A stretch of 64,000 nucleotides of DNA from contig CM048591.1 of assembly GCA_026413225.1 (NCBI GenBank), positions 77,116,009 through 77,180,008 of the forward strand. The letters run 5' to 3'. Position numbers and translations under genes: made by a program. The notes below the pieces were generated by a model, which worked only from the letters and a program-made list of their open reading frames with translations, was not told the origin of the DNA and did no database searches. This DNA is from Otis tarda (lineage: Eukaryota; Chordata; Aves; Otidiformes; Otididae). This document shows positions 1 to 12,600 of this stretch, in pieces (the first letter of the stretch is position 1; each line of letters begins with the position of its first letter).

Positions 1-408
1 AGTGCTGTGGGTTTGGTCTAATTAACGTTAGTGCAGCACTAGTAACTGGTTCTTACTGTGAGTTACCGTACTTTCTACAAAATATTGGTAGTTGCAGTAT
101 GTGTTTAAGGTTATTTTACTGGAAGATCTGGTAAAAATCTTGCTTTAAGAAACACATTCCTATTTTTATTGAATTATCATTTTTTTTAAGTGAAAGGTAC
201 AGCCTGCATTAGTGGCATTGGCTGAAGAGGTCGCACTTCAAAGTGTTTCTAGCACACGTACACGTTCTAGCACGTTTCGTACACCGTTCTAGTTACATTT
301 TCTTCATTTAAAAAATTGCTGTTCGCTCACTTCTCTCAGCAGTGTCAGGTTTCACGAGGGGGCAAGTGATTTCTGTGAGCATGCCAAACACGCAATTATG
401 AAGTACCC

Positions 409-430
409 AATTCAATTCTTGAATTGAATT
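409..430. repeat. Perfect palindrome, 10-bp arms
   Basis: The left arm AATTCAATTC and the right arm GAATTGAATT are exact reverse complements separated by TT. It stands alone in unannotated intron. Confidence 0.9.
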
Positions 431-741
431 ACCTACCCCTGGCCATGCCGCGATATTCATAATTCTCGCTCTTTCCCGTTGTGCCAAGTTAAATGGGATC
501 AGTCTTGTTCTGTAGAGCTCAGGATTAAAGTCAGGGGGAAAAAATAGTGCACAAAAGCATGATCCTGTTGTTCATCGATGGCGTGGCCTGCCTTCCAGAA
601 GGAAATCCCAAGTTCCAGCCTCCTCTCCCAGGATGGAGATTGGAAGGAAGCGGGAGGAGACAGATGAAAACGGAGAGGAAGGGGCGCCTTGTGGGCTGTT
701 GGCTCTGTGGAAGGCTCAGGTGGGTTCTGGCGGTGCCAGGT

Positions 742-785
742 GGGTTGGGTAGGGGAGTAGGTGGGTTTGGGTGGGAGTGGGTGGG
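742..785 (+). other. G-quadruplex-forming tract
   Basis: Eight runs of three or four G occur within 44 bases on the + strand, separated by one to seven bases. This fits the standard four-run G-quadruplex pattern twice over. Because MCTP1 is transcribed from this strand, the structure could also form in the pre-mRNA. Confidence 0.75.
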
Positions 786-3700
786 AGCTGAGAGCGGTAC
801 CCTCCAGGGTGGATGGCAGGTCCGGAGGGATCGGAGGGCCGGTGAGGTTGCAATGCACTTGAGCCTGTGAGGTCTGAAGGAAATTCCTGCGGGCTGTAGG
901 AAAACGAAAGTCTTATTTTGATCTAGTGGTCACTGCTGATCGTAGCAAGAATCCTGCTGTGCTTGCGAAATCCGACATTTGCAAGAGTAAATACAAGCTT
1001 GCTACGTGACCACAGAACAAACTGCTTGTGCTGGGCCTTTGATATGCTCTGAGTCTTGTTTATTAGATTAATTGGCTAATTAGAGCATGAGGACAGATGA
1101 AAGCTGGGCATGAGGTAGGAATGTTTTCTTTCTCAATGAAATCAAAGTTCAGTTGAAGAAAAGACGCAAATATGTGGGCTTGCATGTTCAGAGGACTTTT
1201 TGCAAGTGATGACTAGTGTGATAAGCTTTGGACTTACTTAAGCAAAAAGGCATCTCTGCGTTTTTTCCTGAGTCTGAGTGTTTGTACAAATTGTATGCCT
1301 TCCTGTCCGCAAAGAACAAGGTCAAATGCAGCCTGCTAAAGTGATGCTTTTCCGGGGTGTCTTCCTGCACTGGAGGAGATGAACAGGGTTTGCGCTCTCT
1401 GTTCTCTTCCGGGAAAGTCCGCAGCGTTCCAGTGAATAAATCGTGCCGTACTCTGCGGTGCTGTGCTTTGGAAACACTCTGAAGCAACTGTTTGGTGTAA
1501 TACACCAGCAGTCCATGGTGGGTATTTGTATTTACAAAGGTTTTGTGAATCCAGCACAGCTTTGGGAGGAAGCCGGGCGCTGTGTCGTAAATAAATGCAT
1601 TCTTGTATGAGTAGAAAAAGGAGTTGCTCTTCAAGTTTCCAGGCTGGGAAGTGGCCATCGTAGCACATCAAAGCTTTTGCTCAGTCTGTTCAATTATTGA
1701 AACCTCTTGGGTCCAGTCTTTCCCCGGAGCTCATGATAAATTCTGCTCTCTGATTGTTTCGAAGAAACCATTATGGAAATAAAGAAGAAGCCATGCAGAC
1801 AATCGTAGAGAAACTCTTTGAAAATAAAAGTATGCAAGCTACTAAAATAAGAAAATGCCATTCCCTTCTTCAAGAGTAACACTTAGCGCAGAAAATACAT
1901 TTTTATTGTGGAATAGTTTTATATTTTTGCACTTAGGCTGTTCATACTGTCCTGGAGGAATTATCTAAAAACTCACTGAAAGGTGATAACGGAAAGAAAG
2001 TCCGGCGTTCTGATTCCAGTGCTTTGTCACAGGAATACGAGTTTTCTGAGAGTATTTACAGCAAAGTCTAGAAGTGCCTGGCCTGGTCCTGGGAGGCACA
2101 GCCCCGAGGTGCGCGTTTAGGCTCCCCGCGTACCCGGGCGGCTCCGGCGCGGCAGCTGGCTGTGACCTGCGGGTTGGTGATAACCTCTCGGAACTGGTAC
2201 TTCCTTGGTGAGAAACTTGGCGTCCTGCGTGCACCTCCTGAAGCTGAAGAGCTGCACGTTGGAGGGGTGCCCCGGAATGCACGGGCCAGCACTGCTTCTG
2301 AAAGTGGGCATCTCTGCTGCCTCGCTGAACAGGGGACAAAATACCACAGCTGGAGAAGGACTCTCAGCCGCCTCCTCCCGCACCTCTACAGGACACAGCG
2401 CTATTTATAGTGACCCTCCGTGGTCAAAATTGCACACACTTCGATACAAAAGTTCAAATCCGGTGCCAGATTGATTTGGAGGAAATATCTTTATGAATTT
2501 TGTATTACCTCTGACGTTTTTTATGTCCCTTTCTGTTCAGTGGCTTTCATCCTCTTCACTGCGGTTATTGTGAAAGGAGAGTTCTGGAGGTTAACTGGAG
2601 CGCTTTCGTGGTGGTCACGTCTGTGATGTATTGAAGAAGGCTGCTTTAGAGCGAAGGGCAAAGTATAACCCCCATTGTAAAGTCAAGGGATGCGAAGGGG
2701 CACCTTAGGTGAGCGAGCTGTTTGTGCTGCCTGAGGTGTTCGTGTACTCAGTTCTGGAAACGCAGTTGTCTGAAGTTTGTAAGCGGTGTAATTGGTGTGT
2801 TCTGCAAGGTCATCTGCACAAGTTTATACAGCTCCTCAGACCCTCCTACTTTTAGTTGCTTTAGCATGACGCCAGGCTATTTTAGTTCAGCACAGACTTC
2901 CTTTTATTTTTTATTTTTTTTAGTCTGTGTGGCTTTTTTTGTAGCAGAAGTGTCCTTTGCCGTGCCACTCTCTGAGCCTTCTTCCTTATCTTTTAATTTG
3001 AGGTTCTCTTCTAACCAAGCATCAGCCAAACACTTGTCCAGTTGACGTCTGAACAGTACCCTCAGCCACAATATTTGCTAGAAAAAGTGTTTTTAACCAG
3101 TGGAAAAGAAAGACACAAACACAGAAGCTACCCCTTGTGTCCGTGAAGGTACACGGTACATTTTCTGTGGTTAAAATAAAGTGAACTGATGTGAGCCAGT
3201 CCCAGTTCCCAAGAGTCTGCTTTCACCAACTTGATGTCTTCAGCAGTTACATTGCACCGGGGCTGCAAATCTAAACTGGGGTGGTTCTGCTCTTCATAGG
3301 GCATCTTCCCAAATTGCATTAGAGTTTAGCAGACGGCAGCTCCCGTAGTATGTAAGTAGGTGACTGTAAATGGATAGCCTCTCATTGGCATGGATCACTG
3401 CTTATTTCAAAATCCTTGATGGCTTTTCTAACCAGGTAAAATCCAAGGTCTTGTACAAGATTGTTTTCCATGTTATCGTTAATGGTTAACAAAGCCTTTG
3501 GCTGTTAGAAAGAAGAAGTCATCAGCACAATTGCACGTTTGTGTGTGTATGTTTTAAACACTTCTGCATCCCCTGATTCTCTGCACAGACGTGAGCTCTG
3601 TCTTCGAGCATCCGATACTGGAGGTTCCAGTGGGGTTACGGAGTGCTGGTGCATTTCACAAGTGTGAGTTTTAAAATGGAGAATCAGTGCTATTCGGGAT

Positions 3701-6700
3701 TGTGTTTATAGTCGTAGAGTTTCTGCTAAGAAGTTAATCTCTCACTTGGGGAAATACAATGACATCGCTAAGTTCTAAACGAGTGCTTGCATTAGGGTTC
3801 CTTCTGTGTAAGCGTTTGAACAGCTCTTCATTGTGTGATCTCTGGGTGGTTTTTTACTCAGCTGAGATGTGTTTCACAGGTGACGGGAGCAGAACCAGAA
3901 ATTTCAAATAAAGTATGTACTTCTTAATATGGAAAGAGTAAAGATTTCATCTGAGTTTGTGGTGTTCCGTGTTAGCTGTGATTTCCACATAGATACTTAA
4001 AGCAAACTGACTTTTCCAGGTCTTCAGGGCAAAACCCTATGACAGTCGTAAGTGAAGAGCTATGGGTCTGACTGTCAAATCCACCTGCAGAAAGTTAGAC
4101 AGCTCTTGAACTGGGGAGAGAAAGCTGGGATTTCCATACAATGGGTGAAATAACTGTTAAGATCTATGGTAGCTTTGCCTGTCATGCTGCCATCAAAATA
4201 GATTTCTTCCCCAAGAATTCTCGTGATTTGAAAGATGTTAGGCAAAAGAAATATACAGGACAGATCTACCCAAAGGAGATGACAAGAAACATATTGAGTA
4301 GGTTGCGTTAGAAGTATTGCAAGCCAGAGGGCAGGGGGAAAAAACCGACGTGGGAACTCTGCCAGAAATACCGCCAGGTACTTAGCCGGTAAGAATTGCC
4401 TTGTCCTGTTTGTGTGAGGATGTGAAAAGAGATACTAACCCAGTTTGTGTGGGGACTGTGATAGAGACGTACAAATGCGCTTGTGGGAGAATATGAAAAA
4501 TGTAAGTACTGTCCTGAATTAGCTCTTCCCATTTTCATGCCACTGTATGGCTTCATAGATCATCAAAGAGCAATGCAGAAAAATAACATAATTTATGTGT
4601 TAGCATGGAGTTGCTCCTCCGTGCCCAGCTCTGAGCCCCTGATTTTGGAAGCAGGTTGTTCGTGGCTGGCGAGGGATTTTTGCCTGGCATTGCACTGTGC
4701 GTAGGCATGCCTGAGCAGGTTGTCGGTAACCAAAATCACCTGCAGTCATATTCAGTTGTCTCACGGACGTGAGTGAAAAGTGATTTTGTAAGGAAGCTGT
4801 AGAATGGGTTTCAGTATCTGCAATCCAGGAAGGCCTGGAGGTGTCTTTCCAGGAACTGATGTAAATACTGTAGACATTATCTTCCATCATGCATGGGCAA
4901 TGAAACTGAATTCCTAATTGAGAATAAGTAAGTGTATTCTTATAAAGATAAATAAATAAATAGAACTCAATTAGCCCTTATCGTTCCCTTTATTTGGCCT
5001 AAGTTCTAGAGGCGTCAAAATGCATTTTGCATTTGCATGATTCAGCAGTGTTTTAAAGGAAAAAGTGCCCTCTTTTTTTTTTTGCTAGCTTTTCCTGGTA
5101 AGAGATGAAAAAGAAGATGTTTCATTACGCTGTGTTTTTGGGTAACTTGGGACATGGTGGCTCTTTCTGATTCCAAGCACAAATCTCCTCCAGAGATTTC
5201 TCTGGAGGCTGCACTTACTTGCTCCCCTTTCTGTAAGCAGCGGAAGCATCCACTTGCTGTTAGCCCGACCTTCTCACAGTGTGGCCAAAGTCAGATGTCA
5301 TCCCAGGATGACTCTTCAGAGGTTAGTACATGTATACTAATCAGATAAGGGAAACTTAGAGAGAAAAACTGCTAAGGATTAAAAAGAAGGCATGGTGATT
5401 TCAATTCAGTGAGTTATTTTTGACTGTGTTCCACCAGTACTGAATTGTCGTAGATGCTATCCTTCTGCAAAATTAAAAAAATAAATTTGACGTTTAAATT
5501 GGTGTTTTAAGTTGACAAAACTGTCTAGTTTATAAAACCCTACTTATCAGTTCTCCTCAAAAGTTTAGAGCACAGTGTCTGGTAATGAACAGTGAGATCT
5601 AAAAGAGAACCCAGTCTAAGTCGAATAGCAAGTAGGTCAATAATAAAACTGGTCACCTTTGTTGAACAACCAAGGTCAACTTTTGCATTATAATTATTTG
5701 TAAGAGAACGTGATGGGCTAACCTTACACTGCAGCATGTGTAATTTTATCTGGTTACCAAGCCTGCCCTCGTCCGTAAACCTGCCTGCCATTTCGCCATT
5801 ATGCCTTCACGGTGAAAAAGCTGCTTCGGAAGCACAGTCGTAAGTAAAGCAAAGCAAATCTTTAAATCGTTGCGCAGGTTCACAGCAGAGGCTCCTGGCT
5901 GGCGTCGCGCATGGGTTGTGGACGAGCCGTTGAGCTCCGGCTGCGAGCGTTGTGGCGAGTGATGGAGCAGCGTGTCTGTGAATGGTACCCTGGAGCCTTT
6001 CAGCGCGCAGCAGCCTGTTCGGCTGAAATGAGGAATTTCAGAATACCTTACAGAGCAAGAAAACGCATTATCCTGTCACTTTTATGGAGGCAGTCACTAC
6101 GTGGTTAAAGTGCCTGGGAAACCAGTGTGTTAAATAATCCAGGTTGTTACATTCCTCTACATGCTGTTTGTGTTACCGTACACATCTATATGCAAAACCA
6201 TCTGTACCCGGCTTCAAGAACATGAAAACAAATAGCTGAGTAGCTTGTAACAAAGTAATAATTGACATCTGCTATTTCTTTTCTTAATATGCATTTTCCC
6301 TGGACCTGCTGTTGTTTTTATTTTTTTAAAATTGACCTTTAATATGTAGTTCCTTTAGATAATTTAGTATCAGTAATTACTTCATTGGCAAGCGTAGGAA
6401 GACTGTTAGCTTGAAGTGTTTTCAAAAAGGAGATGCTAATCAGCAGGTCTCTAAGCAGTTCTTTCTGCATTGTCAGACAAAAAGCAAAGGCTTGCACAGC
6501 AGGTTTTCGTCATGGTTGTGGTCCTTTGCCGGAGTGCTACAGTAACTCCATGTTTTGGGTTTTTTGAATACACTGGGGAGCACGTAACACATGGCATTGC
6601 CCCTCAAGGCGCTCCCCTGGTGAGGGACCTCCAGCCGGACCTCGCGCTGCTGGCTGCGTCTGAGCCTGGCAGTGATGTCAAAATGCTAAAGTTAAAGTTA

Positions 6701-7370
6701 AACCCGTTAGACTTACGGAAATGGGGAAACTGAGGTTTTAAACAATGTGCCTTTGTCTGACCTGTCTAGAAGCACGAAGCATAAAATGATGAAGTGCTAG
6801 CTTCATCAGCAACCCGTGAAGAACTGCTTATGTTTGCCAAACTACTGAAGAAAATAGGAGAAAGGTAATTCTGGAAGAGGTCACCACGACCACCGGCTCA
6901 CGGACCCTCCACCCAAACTCTACCCACCTCTCAAAAGCCGTAGGCAGAGTAACAGGACTGAGCAGGCGGACCAATTTACACGCTAGGCCAAGAGACTCTG
7001 ACCAATCATCTAATAAAATAACAGTGCGTATGTATTAGACAGTTGAACAGGTTAATGTTTTGTATACACACAGCCGTAGGTTTGAGGACTTGGTGTGCTG
7101 GCTTGGGACAGGCGCCCATCCCTGCGCATGTGTGCAATAAAAGGCAGTGCCTCCGCTCTGTGTGCGAACGGGCTCTTTGCACACCGGGTGATGGGCCCAG
7201 GTTTTGGGACAAGAGCACTATAGCCAGTCTTCAGCCCACCTTCCTGTCCACTCATGCAATCCATGCTTTGTCAGCTTGTCTGTGAGGGGATTACGGGAGA
7301 GGGTGCCAAAAGCGTTGTTAAAGCGGAGGTGAACAGCACCTGCTGTCCTCCCTTCACCCAGCGAGCCAGT

Positions 7371-7915
7371 CACAGAATCACAGAATCTTTGAGGTTGGCA
7401 GAGACCTCCAAGATCATCAAGTCCAACCACCAACCCAACACCACCATGCCCACTAAACCCTGTCCTGCAGTGCCACCTCCACACGCTCTTTGAGCACCTC
7501 CAGGGATGGTGACTCCAGGGATGATGACTCCAGGGATGGTGACTCCACCGCCGCCCTGGGCAGCCTGGTCCAGCGCCCAACCACTCTGTCAGTGAAGAAG
7601 TGTTTCCTGATCTCCAACCTAAACCTCCCCTGCCGCACCTTGAGGCCATTCCCTCTCGTCCTGTCACAAGTTATTTGGGAGAAGAGACCAACACCCACCC
7701 CCCTACACCCTCCTGCCAGGCAGTTGTACAGAGCGATGAGGTCTCCCCTCAGCCTCCTCCTCTCCAGGCTGAACAACCCCAGCTCCCTCAGCCGCTCCTC
7801 ATCAGACTGGTGCTCAGACCCCTCACCAGCTTCGTTGCCCTTCTCTGGACGCGTTCCAGCCCCTCAACGTCCTTCTTGTGCTGAGGGGCCCAACACTGCA
7901 CACAGCACTCGAGCG
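7371..7915 (-). mobile_element. CR1 LINE, 5'-truncated copy (minus)
   Basis: The + strand starts with the reversed CR1 3' tail (CACAGAATCACAGAATC) and continues through the reversed 3' UTR and the end of ORF2. On the minus strand the ORF2 C-terminus includes [16 protein letters not shown]. Homology fades after about 7915. The tail sequence (TTTGAGGTTGGCAGAGACC) differs from the other copies here, so this is a separate CR1 subfamily. A 15-bp unit is repeated three times at 7500-7544. Confidence 0.9.
7500..7544 (+). repeat. 15-bp tandem repeat, three copies, inside CR1
   Basis: The unit CCAGGGATGGTGACT occurs three times head to tail; the middle copy has one change (GGT to GAT). Other CR1 copies in the window have a single unit at this place, so it is a local expansion in this copy. 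Confidence 0.9.
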
Positions 7916-9040
7916 TTGAGTACGGTCATCTCAGCGTGGCAGGCTGTCAGCGTGGTTTTGGTGACTTCCTTTAGAACTTACCAGCTTAGGTCGATCTGGC
8001 ATGGCAATGCCCTTTTTCAGGTGAGGGAAGTACAGGTGGGTGCTGGTAGGTTCCAGTAGCAGGTGAGCAGAAGCGCCGTGGTCCTGTGGAGTTCCCAAGA
8101 GCTGTTGGTGTTTGTGTACCACAGAGGATCAAATAACCGAGGTAAACTGCATTAGTAGTGTAAAATCTGGAAAAACGAATCACACCTGTGTCTGGTTTTC
8201 TGGTTGTTTTTGATTTTTATTCGTCCACACTTCTCTGTACAGGCGCATTACCGTATAATCTTTCTGATTTTTGAAGACGTGTTGCCAGCTTGGCTGTGGC
8301 GTAGGCAGCTGGCTCGTGGCAGGTGAGTGGCCTTGCTGCAGCAGGTCGGTGGAGCCGTGCTCTCTCCCCGGCGCGGTGGCACGGGACAGGCCGCTGTAGC
8401 AGCATGGAAGCGTGAGCGATGCGGTGGGTACCAGACAGCTCAGTTCTAGCAGGATGTTTGGAAAGGTAGTATCTTCCCTGGGAAATTCACAGGTGATATT
8501 GCGTACCTCTTCCAGACCTGCTGTTTCCCTGCGTCAAGAGGAATCCTCTCTACGAGGGTTTGTCATGACGTTCTCCGAAGGACAGTTGTGGTCCTGGTGT
8601 TTGACATTTCTGTTCTGATTTGTATCAAGGGTTTCTCTACCCTTGTCAACCTTCTTTTGTATAACAGGCAGACAGGCATGAGAAGCCCGGGATTCTCGTC
8701 CTGGAAGATGCACTCTCACGGCTGCGTTTTGGAGAAGTGTGCTTGCAGTGGACAGGACTAGAGAAACCATCTCCAAGGCTTCTGCATGTACAGGGAGTAG
8801 CTGGTTTCAGTTTTCTATCCAGCTGGTAGCAACTGATTCCTTCGTAGCCTGTAGGGGTCTGTACACTCAGTAAAAGTTACTTATTTTTGGGGTGTTTTTT
8901 TCATGTTTCGGTAGAAAACTCAGTATCTTAGGAAAGTGTATTTGATTCCATCTGCAGAAATCATTCCTGTGGGCAGATGTAATTAATAAGAAATTCAGAT
9001 GAAGTATGCTGTCGCTAAGCACAAGAGAACAGGGACATTA
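7916..9040 (+). other. MCTP1 intron; nothing recognised
   Basis: Unique-looking sequence between two minus-strand CR1 copies. It includes a moderately GC-rich patch near 8270-8410. No exon, RNA gene or repeat could be supported. Confidence 0.5.
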
Positions 9041-9683
9041 ATCATAGAATCATAGAATGGTTAGAGTTGGAAGGGACCTTCAAAGGTCATCTAGTCCAAC
9101 CCCCTGCCAGGAGCAGGGACATCTCCAACCAGATCAGGTTGCTCAGAGCCCCGGCCAACCTGGCCTGGAATGTTTCCAGGGATGGGGCCTCCACCACCTC
9201 TCTGGGCAACCTGTTCCAGTGTTCTATAACTCGCATTGTAAAAAATGTTTTCCTAATTTCCAATCTAAATCTACCCCCCGCTATTTTAAAACCATTACTC
9301 CCTGTCCTATCGCAACAGGCCCTACTGAAGAGTCTCTCCCCATCTTCCCTGCAGCCCCCTTTGGGCACTGGGAGCCGCTCTCAGGTCTCCCCGGAGCCTC
9401 CTCTTCTCCAGGCTGAACAGCCCCAGCTCTCCCAGCCTGGCCTCATAGGAGAGGTGCTCCGGCCCTTCTATCATCTTTGTGGCCCTCCTCTGGACCTTCT
9501 CCAACTGGTCCATGTCCTTCTTGTGTTGGGGGCTCCAGAACTGGACGCAGTACTCCAGGTGGGGTCTCACCAGAGCAGAGCAGAGGGGCAGAATCCCCTC
9601 CCCTCCCAGCAGAATCGCCCTGCTGCCCACGCTGCTGGGGATGCAGCCCAGGATGCGGTTGGCCTTCTGGGCCGCGAGGGCAC
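9041..9683 (-). mobile_element. CR1 LINE, 5'-truncated copy (minus)
   Basis: The + strand begins ATCATAGAATCATAGAATGG, the reversed CR1 tail, and runs to the reversed segment encoding [16 protein letters not shown] RT C-terminal sequence. The minus frame reads [12 protein letters not shown] and [18 protein letters not shown]. The start is near-identical to the copy at 30247-31402, so both belong to the same, probably young, subfamily. Unlike that copy, it keeps the 221-bp segment 9310-9530. Confidence 0.93.
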
Positions 9684-12600
9684 ATAGTCAAGATACAGGG
9701 CAATTGTCGTTCGTAGCTTAACTCAGCTAAAATATTCACACCGGCTGCATTGTAAGTTTGGTATTACAGCGCTGTTTGTAGCGGAGTGTGCCGCTGGTGT
9801 TTATGGTTACTGTTTATGGTTTATGGTTACTGTTCGGTCTCTCGGTTATGGAAACTCTGGAAAGCTGGGTGCTGCTCATGAAGCTGTGACTTCTTCTGAA
9901 GAGAGATGCCACCACTGCTGTCTAAGTGGAATGGTGAAATAAGTTGTTCTACTCTTTCAGGTCGCAGTACAATACATTACTCATGACTAGATTAGGGTGC
10001 AGTTAGTCACAGTTTATTATTTCTTAATATGAGTAAAGAACCTTTTCAGATGACTGTTTCAAAAGCTAAGTCATCTAACTGAAATGTGCACGTGGGTTCT
10101 GTAGAAAATATTTTATGATGTGTGTTTGTTGGCATATGGGCTTCATCAGAAAATGCACGTTAAACACAGTTTACTCAGTGCCGCAGGTCCATGGGCTGGT
10201 GTTTAATTTCTCGTAGCAGAGAGCCATGAGACCTGCTTTGGCTTCCAGATCGCTATTTCTCATCCATTGTAATGTGGTTTCAAAGACCACATTGGCAAAA
10301 CATTTCTTAGTGTAACAATACATCAACATGTGCCTTTAGAAACTGAGGAGAGAGGCACGTGCTGAAATGGAAAAAAAGGAGAGAAAAAAAAGACTTTCTC
10401 CCGCCGTTGTGGGAGATGTGCACCGTTGCGTGTTTGCTGCGGTGTGAGGTGGTCGGTACCACACCTTTTCATCCAAGCATCCACGTGAGCACTCTGCACA
10501 ACGTTTCTCAGTCCATGCTGATTTCCTTCTCCCCTCTGCAGCCATGGAAGAGAAAGCATCTGTGGCTTGGGGGACAGCCCTCAGTGTGAGGAACTGGGAG
10601 AGTGGCTGCTGGGACTGGGTGGGTGACTGGACGGGTGATGGACAGTCAAGAAGGGGATGCCTTCCCAAGAGCGCACCTGATGGGAAGTTTGGGGATCTCC
10701 ATCTCCCTGTTTTATCCACAAGTCTGAGGGGCTCGTTGGGGTGGGTCCCCGTCAACAGCATCCCTGTTTCAGCATGTTGTTGTGGTCTCGGGTAACGTCA
10801 TAAAAAGTGATGACTGCTTTACCAGCATGAAAGCCACTTCTGCAAAAAGCTCTTCCCAGATGGATTTTGGCCATGTGTAAGAACTTGTCTTTTAGTGTTT
10901 ATTAGTCTGGAGCAGATGGGGTTTACAGCTTTGCAGGCAGGCGGCAGTGACAGATGACATTGCTTTAAAAAACGTACACCTTACAGTTTCTTCTTTCTGT
11001 AACGTTTTGTCCTCCGTTGCTTGCTGCTCCTCTGTAGAAAATGTATGAGGTTCTTCGGAAACTGCCCTTAAATGAGAACAGCAACGTATGTGCTACTTAA
11101 AAATGAATTCATTGTTCTCCAGAGCCGTGATAAGGGAGATAACAAACGTGGCTGTTCCTTTCGTGGGCCCTCGCACAGCCGTATCGGAGTGCTCTGCCGT
11201 TCTGCACAGCAAAGGAGAGTTACTGCCCTGCTTCCAGAGGGCGAAAATGAAGCACAGCGGGATGAAATGATACGGGCAAAGGCAAGTGCCTGTATCTGAA
11301 GCCAGAGAAGCTACACAGATCCCTATCTTAATGACAAAACCATCACTCCCTATCATTTCTTAAAGTAAAACTTGGCTGGTTTAGGGAAAATACATCTTGT
11401 AGTAGAGGAAGGAGATGCTTTACTTCTTATTAATCTGTTCTCCTAAGTTACTTCTGGGTGCTGGTAGTCTGCCAAAATGTAAGTTGTCTTCACCTGTTGG
11501 CGTGGAGATTTTGGTAGTGTCGTATATATGGTCACATGTGTGTCATACATATGTTACATACATGATCTTTCTTCATGCCATGGGAGTGATGACTTACTGA
11601 GGTTTCTGCTGCACCTGTTTCCTATAATTTCTCTTATTTCAGTGTATTGCACATCATCCCGATCTACCAGAACCTGTAGTCACAGTCCCCTTCTTTAGGT
11701 GAGTGATTCTGGTATGTGATATTTTTAATTTTGTCCTGAAGTGAATGCCAAAAGCGTATTTAACTCCACCGTTTTGAAATTATAAAATCAAGGAAAAGGT
11801 AGAGCATGCTGACCAAGTCTAATGTGCAAGTTGGCTGCTATGTGATAGAAAATGACTACTTCCACTAAACTCTTCTGCTTCATAGCAAGCTGCTGATGAG
11901 GGAAGAATCTGGAATTCGTAACGGTGTTTGATTGCAGCCATCAATGATACATATTAAATCAGTTATTTCAATGTTTAATATCACTTACTTCAACGACTTC
12001 CTGAGAGAAGTGATTTGCCCATTTGGCTGCACTCTGCTGCGTGCTTTCTGATTATCCATAAAGTTTAAAACTAGGATTTCAAAATCACACCGCTGGATTT
12101 AAATCTAGGCTTGCGTGTTCCCGCGTGGACTGCACCGATCTGAGAGGGGGTCCCAGGCATGACGGTCCAAGGGACATCCTTGGGGAGCAGAGATGTCTGG
12201 GAAGAGAGGGTCCAGCATTCCCAGAGGTGCTCCTTTCTCATCAGCGGTGGAATACTGCGTTGGCTGCGGGGAAACCAAGCCCCTGAAAACTGAGAACCCG
12301 TAGATCAGAAGCAGTCTTGTGCAGAGGCATGTTAAAGAAACAGAAATGCCTACAAAATGTAAAAGATATAGAGATTTTAAGGAGGGCTGTTTCTCTTTCT
12401 TTCTCAAGCTAAATTAAAGGGAGGTTTTTCTTCAGTAGGTAGAGATTAGAGAAATAAATCAAGTGTCATACTACAGGTATACAAGCCTGGACAGCCTCTA
12501 ATGCCAAACAAATAACAGCGCGTATCCAGTTGTGGAGTACTTGTATTTGCTCAGTTATAACTGAATGCAGATTCAGTGAGATGAAATCTACATTTTAATC

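Larger units (their letters stand above)
1..7370 (+). other. MCTP1 intron, 5' part in window; no gene seen
   Basis: No recognisable gene, LINE or LTR is seen in this stretch. It contains a 10-bp-arm palindrome (409-430), a G-rich tract with G-quadruplex potential (742-785), a poly-T run near 5072 and a small CpG-rich patch at about 5885-6015. Short open frames here lack homology or splice signals that would make them exons. The assignment to the MCTP1 intron is inferred from the first C2 exon at 28024, with exon 1 expected further upstream. Confidence 0.6.

Noticed and set aside
499..870. Proline-rich minus frame and glycine-rich plus frame, considered as MCTP1 exon 1
   Set aside because: The proline-rich frame is on the wrong strand and neither frame resembles the MCTP1 N-terminus; the GC content is explained by the G-rich tract.
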